DNA from: DATKZS01 sp035527835 [NCBI: bacterium]
Lineage (GTDB): Bacteria; RBG-13-61-14
Length of the DNA: 8,093 bases
Reading direction: 5' to 3'
Assembly: GCA_035527835.1 (NCBI GenBank)
Contig: DATKZS010000049.1
Coordinates: 1 to 8,093 of the forward strand
In this document: in pieces, positions 1 through 4,537 of the stretch
Layout of the letters: the number at the start of each line of letters is the position of its first letter
How positions within the stretch are numbered: position 1 is the first letter of the stretch
The notes under the pieces: generated by a model
Seen by the model: the letters and a program-made list of their open reading frames with translations, nothing else
Told to the model about the DNA's origin: nothing
Databases searched by the model: none
Program-made: the position numbers and the translations under genes

Positions 1-7
1 TACTCAT
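1..7 (-). CDS. 5' end of a minus-strand gene running off the left edge
   Basis: Read on the minus strand, an ATG at 7-5 follows a strong Shine-Dalgarno sequence, AAAAGGAGG (complement of 18-26), at a spacing of 10 nt. Only Met, Ser and part of a third codon are inside the window, so the product cannot be named. The strong SD, the structured leader just upstream (8-84) and the absence of any other gene before position 832 support a real start. It would be refuted if the frame closed quickly to the left of the window. Confidence 0.45.
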
Positions 8-84
8 GGTCAGTGGTCCTCCTTTTCAATTAATTTTGTAAATGAGCTGATGCTAACCCATCACGCTCGGTGAGGCCACTGACC
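8..84 (-). promoter_or_regulatory. Structured mRNA leader that can mask the ribosome binding site
   Basis: A perfect 9-bp inverted repeat (GGTCAGTGG at 8-16, CCACTGACC at 76-84) is extended, after one bulged base, by CCTC 18-21 pairing with GAGG 72-75. In the minus-strand RNA this stem ends right before the AUG and contains most of the SD GGAGG. Inside it is a second hairpin: 44-47 pairs with 65-68 and 48-52 pairs with 59-63, with a 6-nt loop and one bulged base. An A/U-rich single strand (27-43) follows. Two nested stems with a buried SD suggest translational control, a riboswitch-like arrangement. I do not recognise a known class. Confidence 0.5.
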
Positions 85-90
85 TATTTA

Positions 91-133
91 TTCATGATGG
101 CTTGGCGGTTCTCCGGTCCGTTTATTTTGGACA
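91..133 (-). repeat. Dispersed intergenic repeat, left copy (minus orientation)
   Basis: Read on the minus strand from 133 this begins TGTCCAAAATA, then 14 other bases, then CCGCCAAG, then a short gap and ATCATGA. The same three words in the same order and at nearly the same spacing occur on the plus strand at 7959-8028. The two copies are in opposite orientation at the two ends of the window. A further partial copy of the first word, TTATTTTGGAC, is at 273-283 in the same orientation as the left copy. No coding sequence is associated. Confidence 0.5.
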
Positions 134-185
134 GCACTGAAGTAAGATGGAATAGTAGTCAGTAGCCCGTAGCCAGGGGATTGAA

Positions 186-345
186 GAGGTTTGTGGTTTG
201 GGGTTTTGGGTTTGGGGTTTGTGGTTGAAGAGAGAAGGAGGGCGATTTTGGGTAGCGGTGCTCAACAGCAAGTTATTTTGGACCTGGCTGATGGAGGCTT
301 GCGGTTTTTATTTCCCCGTTCTTCGAACCCCAAACCACAAACCTC
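186..345. repeat. 20-bp G/T-rich inverted repeat
   Basis: Positions 186-205 (reading GAGGTTTGTGGTTTGGGGTT) are exactly complementary to 326-345, with about 120 bases between. The left arm continues into further TTTGGGG and TTTTGGG words (to about 217). The right side is followed at 368-385 by AAACCCTAAACCCC, a weaker second complement. The left arm has G-tracts at 200-203, 208-210 and 214-217 plus GG pairs on either side, so a G-quadruplex is possible on the plus strand. The span has no gene; it could be a small non-autonomous element or a structural DNA site. Confidence 0.65.
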
Positions 346-414
346 GGCTCGACTGAGCTCGCCGAAGTCAAACCCTAAACCCCTTACGTATTTTCCGTGT
401 CAGATCTCGTGTTC

Positions 415-480
415 GGACGGTCGAACACGGGTGGCCGGACGGGCGAACGCGGGTGGCCGGAGGGGCGAACGCAACTGTCC
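415..480. repeat. Three tandem 22-bp repeats
   Basis: Units at 415-436, 437-458 and 459-480 share the pattern GGACGGGCGAAC followed by CGGGTGGCC. Units 1 and 2 differ at two positions and unit 3 diverges in its right half. A hairpin overlaps the first unit (CGTGTTCG 408-415 with CGAACACG 422-429, loop 6 nt). With only three units and no spacers this is a short tandem repeat, not a CRISPR array. Confidence 0.7.
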
Positions 481-831
481 GGGCGTGCAGGCCACGGAGG
501 GGCCGAACTGGGCCATTGTAAGTGGAGCGGGGGAATGAAAGTCGTTTAAAAAATTGGGGCGGGTTTTTCAAAAATCTTGGCGGGGGCGCTCTGTGGCCTG
601 AGATTCAGGCCAGCGAGGATGCCCAATGCCGGGTCCGTCGCTCCTGAAAACCCGGCTGGTCGGCCCGGCCGATGGACTGGCGGAGTCGCGCCACAATTGT
701 GCCACGATCTTTCCTTGATTTGTCACGGCGTCGCCATAATGGTTCCATGGACGGGAGCTAGGGTGGCGGGGAAAGTCGGAACTGAGAGCAGCGCCGCGGC
801 TGTGGCGGGCGTTGCGCCAAGGAGGAGAGGC

Positions 832-1665
832 ATGAATGGAAGGACGATGATGGGCGCGGCTCTGATGGTGATGCTGTGCGTCGCGGCGGTTTCCTGCCGG
901 CAAAGGCCGAGCGCGGCGGGCCCGGCGGCGTCGGAACAGATCGTTCCGGCTGCCGCGGTTCCGGCGGCGCTGGACTGCCCCAAGGACCGGGTCAAGGACG
1001 TGGGCGGGGTGGAGGTCTCGCGGCTGGGCGCTGCCGCGGTCTCGCTTCCGTCGTCGGCGCCGGCGGCGGCGGCCCTTTTTTTCAAGTCGGGTCTGATGAT
1101 TGACGAGGACGGCGCGCCCGACGCCTATGGACCGGGCGGGAAGGGGATCTCGGCATTGGCGAACGCGGGCAAGCCGGGCAACTGGTGGGGCGTGGTCACT
1201 GATAACGGGCGCGCTGACGGCGAGCCGGTGGTACAGGGTCCTGATGACCCGTATCCGGGCTATTACATCTCGACGACCTCACTGCAGGACAAAACGAAGG
1301 ACGTGCGCGACCCGGCGCGCTACGTTGACGCCATGGCCGTGCCCTACGTGGCGCTGCCTTCGGGTCTGGGCGCGATGATCGGCGACGTAGCCGCCGTGAT
1401 CAACACGCGCAGCGGCAAGCTGGCCTACGCCATCTTCGCGGACGTGGGCCCGCGCGACAAGCTGGGCGAGGGCTCGGCCGCGCTGGCGGCGGCGCTGGGC
1501 ATCAAGGCCGACACCGGCGGGCTCAGGAGCAGCGCGATTATCTACGTGGTCTTCCCCGGCTCCGGCGACAAGACGCCCAGGCCCATCTCCTGGATCAACT
1601 CCGAGGGCGCGCGGCTGTTCCAGGAGTGGGGAGGCATGGAGCGGGCGGATGCGTGCTTTCCATGA
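832..1665 (+). CDS. GH75 chitosanase-like lipoprotein
   Basis: The 277-residue product starts at an ATG six bases after AAGGAGG. Residues 1-21 form a lipoprotein signal ending AAVSC, so Cys22 is the likely lipidated residue. A low-complexity Ala/Pro linker follows. From about residue 82 the sequence matches my memory of glycoside hydrolase family 75 (Pfam Glyco_hydro_75, first described as fungal chitosanases, which cut beta-1,4 glucosamine polymers). The recognisable blocks are FFKSGLMIDEDGAPDAYGP, LANAGKPGNWWGVVTDNG (109-126), YYISTTSL (144-151) and FADVGPRDKLGEGS (202-215). Asp204 and Glu213 fit the acid pair held to be catalytic in this family. It probably acts at the cell surface or in the periplasm. 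The gene stands alone and converges on the minus-strand gene, whose stop is 28 bases away. Activity on chitosan is not shown; bacterial relatives may act on other amino-sugar polymers. Confidence 0.8.
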   Translation: MNGRTMMGAALMVMLCVAAVSCRQRPSAAGPAASEQIVPAAAVPAALDCPKDRVKDVGGVEVSRLGAAAVSLPSSAPAAAALFFKSGLMIDEDGAPDAYGPGGKGISALANAGKPGNWWGVVTDNGRADGEPVVQGPDDPYPGYYISTTSLQDKTKDVRDPARYVDAMAVPYVALPSGLGAMIGDVAAVINTRSGKLAYAIFADVGPRDKLGEGSAALAAALGIKADTGGLRSSAIIYVVFPGSGDKTPRPISWINSEGARLFQEWGGMERADACFP

Positions 1666-1693
1666 TCCTGTTCAATGGTCCAACGGCCGGCGC

Positions 1694-3040
1694 TCACGGA
1701 TACGCCCGGGCCGTGACCTGGAGCGGATGGTCCACGATGTTGAGCATGTCGGGCACGGACGCGGGCGGCGGCTGGTCCGGGACCATGTAGTAGAGGTAGT
1801 ACTTGTATTTGCCGGCGGCGATGTCGGCCATGGTGTCGAGGAGGAAGCCGGGGCAGCGCTGGCCGGGGTCGGACTCGGGCGGATCGGGCGCGGTGATGTC
1901 GTCCACGTAGTAGAGCTTGATGGGCACGGTCTGGAGCCACTGCTCGGGCAGGATCTGGCGGACGACGAGGTTGCCCTGGGGGCCGGTCAACGCATACCAC
2001 TCGTGGCCGGTGGTGTAGTCCATGTTCTTCTCGTCGGGCGACATCTTGCCGTCGAGGGTGACGCCCTTTTGGTTGACGGGGTCATAGTACTTGGCGCCTT
2101 CCATGTCCTTGAGCCAGTCAATGGCGTAGCGCAATTCGAAGGACCGGAGCACGGAGCCGGGGTTGATCGGGGTGTTCACCTGGATGGGGGTCACGAAGTA
2201 GTTGGGGTAAAAGAGGTTCTCGGACTGTCCGCCGAGGTTCAGCTTGACCACGGAGAACTGGATGAACGCGGTCATGAGGTGGACCACGCGGACGGGGCCG
2301 TCAATCCATGCCCGGATCGAGCCTTTGAGGTCGGACTCGGGGGTGTCAATGGTCATGATCCCGCCGATCAGCACCATCTTGCCGCGGCCCTTGATGCGGT
2401 CCACCAGGTTCGGTCCGACCTTGCCGGAGCTGCCCTTGAGCGCCAGCCGGTCGAAATAGGAGTTGCCGCGCTGCTCGGCGAAGTGGTAGCGGTCGGTCTT
2501 GACCCAGTCGTGCTTGCCGTCGTACTCGTTTCGGACGTAGTCCACGCTCGAGCGCGGCGGCTCGTCCTTGCACTCGGCGAGATACGCGAAGCCCTTGCCG
2601 CTCTTGACCGGGTCGGTCACGGTGAGCTCGGCGGCGCGGGCGGGCGAGCAGGGCAGGGCCGTGCCGTCGGGCGCCTGGCCGCCGGTGTCCCAGGCCATGA
2701 ACACCAGCTCGTCCGAGCCGTTGCACTTGTTGTCGGAGTCGCCGGGCTTGGCCTCGGGCCCTTCCTTGTAAATGAACATGCCGTCCTGGTTGCGCTCGTC
2801 CACCTGGAAGGGGATGGGCTTCAGGGCCCCGTCCTTGTAAGCCAGGAGCGCGAGCTTCTGGATCTGCGCGTCCTTCATCAGGGCGAGTTTGACGGCGGAC
2901 ACCACCACCGGGTCCTCGGCGCGGGTGAGACTCTTCAACTCTCCCCCTCCCGCCAGGGCCATGAAGCCCAGCAGAACAGCAACCGCCGCGAACACCGCCG
3001 CGAACACCAACGCCTTCATCAATCCATTCTTTGCCTTCAT
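1694..3040 (-). CDS. Exported protein of unknown function with PIPFQVDE motif
   Basis: I do not recognise a named family. The start at 3040 is chosen because GGGGAGGAG lies 4 nt upstream and the reading begins MKAKNGLMKALVF, a typical basic start followed by a hydrophobic segment (about residues 10-30, ending MALAGGG). This suggests a signal peptide or a single membrane anchor with the rest outside the cytoplasm. The mature part (about 415 residues) has PIPFQVDERN at 75-84 and NGSDELVFMAWDTG at 107-120. From memory, similar motif pairs recur in uncharacterised exported bacterial proteins. Several Trp- and Tyr-rich beta-like stretches follow. Cysteines are few. The transcript should start near 3064 from a near-consensus promoter, giving a leader of about 24 nt. 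The gene is single, divergent from the repeat lipoprotein at 3518 and convergent with the GH75 gene. Confidence 0.8.
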   Translation of the reverse strand: MKAKNGLMKALVFAAVFAAVAVLLGFMALAGGGELKSLTRAEDPVVVSAVKLALMKDAQIQKLALLAYKDGALKPIPFQVDERNQDGMFIYKEGPEAKPGDSDNKCNGSDELVFMAWDTGGQAPDGTALPCSPARAAELTVTDPVKSGKGFAYLAECKDEPPRSSVDYVRNEYDGKHDWVKTDRYHFAEQRGNSYFDRLALKGSSGKVGPNLVDRIKGRGKMVLIGGIMTIDTPESDLKGSIRAWIDGPVRVVHLMTAFIQFSVVKLNLGGQSENLFYPNYFVTPIQVNTPINPGSVLRSFELRYAIDWLKDMEGAKYYDPVNQKGVTLDGKMSPDEKNMDYTTGHEWYALTGPQGNLVVRQILPEQWLQTVPIKLYYVDDITAPDPPESDPGQRCPGFLLDTMADIAAGKYKYYLYYMVPDQPPPASVPDMLNIVDHPLQVTARAYP

Positions 3041-3070
3041 CCTACTCCTCCCCTTTGATGGCCGGACCAA

Positions 3071-3100
3071 ATTATACCACCAGCCTCCGGCCCTTGACAA
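3071..3100 (-). promoter_or_regulatory. Sigma70-type promoter for the PIPFQVDE protein
   Basis: On the minus strand a -35 TTGTCA (complement of 3095-3100) and a perfect -10 TATAAT (complement of 3071-3076) are separated by 18 bases. Transcription should start near 3064, about 24 nt before the ATG at 3040. The -35 box lies on the same bases as the -35 of the rightward promoter. Confidence 0.7.
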
Positions 3101-3121
3101 TCGGCTTTTTAGGGTTATGAT
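3094..3121 (+). promoter_or_regulatory. Rightward sigma70-type promoter sharing its -35 with the leftward one
   Basis: Perfect -35 TTGACA at 3094-3099, 16-base spacer, -10 TATGAT at 3116-3121 (5 of 6 matches). Start expected near 3128. The first plus-strand gene downstream begins at 3518, so the transcript has a leader of about 390 nt, or first makes a small RNA ending at one of the hairpins in that leader. Five bases (3095-3099) belong to both divergent -35 boxes, so two polymerases could not bind at once. Confidence 0.7.
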
Positions 3122-3150
3122 ATTGAACCAAGACGGGAATTCAAGAACTT

Positions 3151-3188
3151 GCGCCCCCATTGGCTGGAAAACGCCTGGGGGCGTTTCC
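3151..3188 (+). promoter_or_regulatory. Hairpin element A with two competing folds
   Basis: Fold 1 pairs CGCCCCCA (3152-3159) with TGGGGGCG (3176-3183), an 8-bp GC-rich stem followed by TTTCCTCT. Fold 2 pairs GGAAA (3166-3170) with TTTCC (3184-3188) and CGCC (3172-3175) with GGCG (3180-3183), leaving A3171 bulged and a 4-nt loop. The folds share 3176-3183 and exclude each other. Fold 1 could act as a weak intrinsic terminator; the T-run is short. It has the same architecture as the element at 3382-3420. Confidence 0.45.
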
Positions 3189-3381
3189 TCTATGGGCGTT
3201 GAGTAATTCGGAGCGCGGTGAGCATGAACCAAAGTAGTGATACGATTTCAGGGCCATCTGAACCAGGACCGTTTTCATACCTTGGCCTCCGGGCCGGCAA
3301 GCGCCAGAAGCTTACCTTATACCTCTTCGGCACCGCATTTTCATAGTCACTCCTCAAAAGAACTGGTCTTTTCCGATTTTG

Positions 3382-3420
3382 TCGCCCCCGCATTTTCAAG
3401 CAAGACGCGGGGGCGTTTGC
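3382..3420 (+). promoter_or_regulatory. Hairpin element B, paralogous to element A
   Basis: Fold 1 pairs CGCCCCCGC (3383-3391) with GCGGGGGCG (3407-3415), 9 bp, followed by TTTGCC. Fold 2 pairs 3400-3403 with 3417-3420 and 3405-3408 with 3413-3416, with G3404 bulged and loop GGGG. The local hairpin matches element A in shape, bulge position and 3' strand (GGGGGCGTTT). One base pair is exchanged in a compensatory way: G3167-C3187 in A is C3401-G3419 in B. This suggests that the RNA fold itself has been kept. Confidence 0.45.
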
Positions 3421-3517
3421 CAAGCAAGATCGGTTGGTATCTATAGGCAGTGGTTTGAATAGAAGTAATGGGACGAATGATTCACAAAGGGTAACTCAAG
3501 AGAGGATGGAGGAAACG

Positions 3518-4219
3518 ATGAAACGGCTAGTGTGGTTGATGGGAATTTTTGCAGTGGTCCTGGCCATGGGCGTGATTTTCAGCTCATGCCAGAAACAGGA
3601 GTCTTCCGAGCCGGAGCCGGCCATGGAGCAGCCGGCCATACCCGCGGCCCCGGAACCCGCCCCGGCGCCTGAGCCCGCTCCGGCCCCCGCGCCCGTGGCC
3701 CCGATAGAGCCGGCCCCCGCGCCCGCGCCCGTAGCGGTCCCCGCGCCCGCCGCCGGCGGCACTGCCGCCCCCGCTGCCGCTCCTGAAGCAGCCCCGGCGC
3801 CTGCTCCTGAAGCAGCCCCGGCCCCAGTGCCCGCTCCTGAAGCGGCACCCGCGGAAGGCTCTACCCAGTCTTACGCTCCACAAGCGGCGCCCGCCATCGA
3901 GGTGGCGATGATGACACTGGCCGACGAGCCCAAGCCCGGTGACACCGTGGAGCAGCCCAAGATGTTCGCCGACGAGCCCAAGCCCGGCGACACCGTGGAG
4001 AAGCCCAAGATGTTCGCCGACGAGCCCAAGCCCGGTGACACCGTGGAGCAGCCGAAGATGATGGCCGACGAGCCCAAGCCCGGCGACACCGTGGAGAAGC
4101 CAAAGATGATGGCTGACGAGCCCAAGCCCGGCGACACCGTGGAGCAGCCCAAGATGTTCGCGGACGATCCCACTCCCAAGCCCGGCGACACCGTGGAGAA
4201 GCCCAAGTTCGTCCGGTAA
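3518..4219 (+). CDS. Small repeat lipoprotein with Pro/Ala/Glu-rich stalk
   Basis: The 233-residue product starts at an ATG five bases after GGAGG. Residues 1-23 are a signal peptide (MKRLVWLMGIFAVVLAMG...) ending IFSSC, so Cys24 is probably lipidated, although Phe at -3 is atypical. Residues 25 to about 130 are almost entirely Pro, Ala and Glu, an extended stalk. From residue 135 there are six copies of a 16-residue unit, consensus ADEPKPGDTVEQPKMF, ending KPKFVR. The unit alternates strictly between EQPK and EKPK, and the last copy carries an extra TP. No enzyme domain is present. Such a stalk with repeated charged motifs could span the periplasm or bind a wall or surface polymer; that is inference. 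It is transcribed from its own promoter near 3094 through a long structured leader, and a palindrome follows its stop. Confidence 0.75.
   Translation: MKRLVWLMGIFAVVLAMGVIFSSCQKQESSEPEPAMEQPAIPAAPEPAPAPEPAPAPAPVAPIEPAPAPAPVAVPAPAAGGTAAPAAAPEAAPAPAPEAAPAPVPAPEAAPAEGSTQSYAPQAAPAIEVAMMTLADEPKPGDTVEQPKMFADEPKPGDTVEKPKMFADEPKPGDTVEQPKMMADEPKPGDTVEKPKMMADEPKPGDTVEQPKMFADDPTPKPGDTVEKPKFVR
3920..4216 (+). repeat. Six in-frame 48-bp tandem repeats
   Basis: Units start at 3920, 3968, 4016, 4064, 4112 and 4160; the last is longer by six bases. Identity is very high. Units 1 and 3 share the codon GGT plus CAG, while 2, 4 and 6 share GGC plus AAG, so the true unit of expansion looks like 96 bp (two 16-residue repeats). 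Copy-number change would keep the frame. A shorter direct repeat, GCTCCTGAAGC, occurs at 3779, 3803 and 3833 in the stalk-coding part. Confidence 0.9.
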
Positions 4220-4245
4220 CATTTTATAGAAGAAGATGCTTTTTC

Positions 4246-4287
4246 ATGCGGGAGCGACTTCAGCCGTGATTGAGGTCGCTCCCGCGT
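4246..4287. terminator. Long REP-like palindrome after the repeat lipoprotein
   Basis: GCGGGAGCGAC (4248-4258) pairs perfectly with 4275-4285. The stem continues inward through 4259-4262 with 4271-4274 (one G-T pair), leaving an 8-nt loop, and outward by two pairs to 4246/4287. It lies 26 bases after the stop codon. There is no T-run on either side, so it is not a classic intrinsic terminator, though it could block 3' exonucleases. The motif GGGAGCGACTTCAG resembles, from memory, REP-type palindromes of other proteobacteria. Confidence 0.5.
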
Positions 4288-4290
4288 ATG

Positions 4291-4318
4291 CTGACAATTA
4301 GACATGCGCGGCTATTGT
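4291..4318 (+). promoter_or_regulatory. Possible weak promoter for the hydrolase operon
   Basis: CTGACA (4291-4296, 5 of 6 for -35), 16-base spacer, TATTGT (4313-4318, 4 of 6 for -10). Start would be near 4325, placing the inverted-repeat element at 4364-4470 in the leader. The match is modest and other starts in the 4290-4520 gap cannot be excluded. Confidence 0.3.
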
Positions 4319-4363
4319 TGACGCCGGGCATGGCCTGGGGGTCGCCCCGCCCGCCGCCCTAAT

Positions 4364-4470
4364 GCGGAACAGTTAATGCCGGCGGCGAAAGGCCGCTCTG
4401 GCGTGCGGCGGTCCGCGCACTCCCAAGCTCCGGAGCGGTGCGTTTCGCTGCAGGCATTATTTAATTCCGC
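4364..4470 (+). other. Inverted-repeat-bounded, structured leader element
   Basis: The ends pair: GCGGAA (4364-4369) with TTCCGC (4465-4470), then TAATGCC (4374-4380) with GGCATTA (4453-4459), with a small internal loop. The enclosed 72 bases hold local GC hairpins, including GCGGC/GCCGC near 4382-4397 and GTGCG/CGCAC near 4400-4417, and the palindrome GCTCCGGAGC near 4428-4437. The whole could be a multi-branched RNA in the leader of the hydrolase gene or a small non-autonomous mobile element. I do not recognise a known riboswitch class. Confidence 0.4.
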
Positions 4471-4537
4471 GGGTCAGGCCGTTGTTGAGGGGTCCCGGAT
4501 CCTGTGTTAACTTTACGACCAGCGGAGGGACCGAGAA

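Larger units (their letters stand above)
134..831. other. Repeat-rich intergenic region, no convincing gene
   Basis: About 700 bases without a credible coding region. Open frames here cross obvious repeats, lack a ribosome binding site and resemble no family I know. The left half holds simple degenerate repeats: TAG-spaced words around 153-172, G/T-rich tracts at 187-224 and their complement at 326-345, and a 22-bp tandem repeat at 415-480. The right half has an 8-bp hairpin (TGGCCTGA 594-601 with TCAGGCCA 605-612, loop GAT). It ends with the SD AAGGAGG at 819-825 of the next gene. No strong promoter is visible for that gene. Confidence 0.6.
3128..3517 (+). other. Long structured 5' leader or small-RNA region
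   Basis: About 390 transcribed bases without a convincing gene, of lower GC content than the coding regions. It contains two related GC-rich hairpin elements, at 3151-3188 and 3382-3420, listed separately, and a small hairpin just before the second (AAAAGA 3356-3361 with TCTTTT 3367-3372). A short reading frame of four codons starts at 3192 but has no evident SD. The leader ends with GGAGG at 3508-3512, the ribosome binding site of the repeat lipoprotein. It could be an attenuated leader, or one or two small RNAs upstream of the gene. Confidence 0.45.

Noticed and set aside
415-480. CRISPR-like array
   Set aside because: Units are directly adjacent with no unique spacers and no cas genes; the graded CGCCAAG array also has spacers of only 1-3 bases.
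191-538. A 115-residue plus-strand open frame
   Set aside because: It runs through the G/T inverted repeat and the 22-bp tandem repeat, lacks an SD and shows no protein-like composition.
699-715. Sigma54-like TGCCACG with TTCC
   Set aside because: The invariant GG of the -24 element and GC of the -12 element are not both present.
715-740. TTGATT and CATAAT as promoter of the GH75 gene
   Set aside because: The spacer is only 14 bases and no better -35 fits the CATAAT.
577-831. Longer N-terminus for the GH75 gene (85 extra residues from 577)
   Set aside because: No SD at 577, the extension is not family-like, and a strong SD and lipoprotein signal mark the ATG at 832.
1649-3058. A 469-residue open frame antisense to the PIPFQVDE gene
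   Set aside because: Shadow of a high-GC gene: His/Val/Gly-rich composition with no signal peptide or motif, while the minus strand has promoter, SD and signal peptide.
3434-3517. Upstream ATGs at 3434 and 3506 for the repeat lipoprotein
   Set aside because: They would place polar residues before the signal peptide, and GGAGG is ideally spaced for 3518.
3584-4222. Minus-strand repetitive frames over the repeat lipoprotein
   Set aside because: Their repeats only mirror the plus-strand repeats, with no SD or signal sequence.
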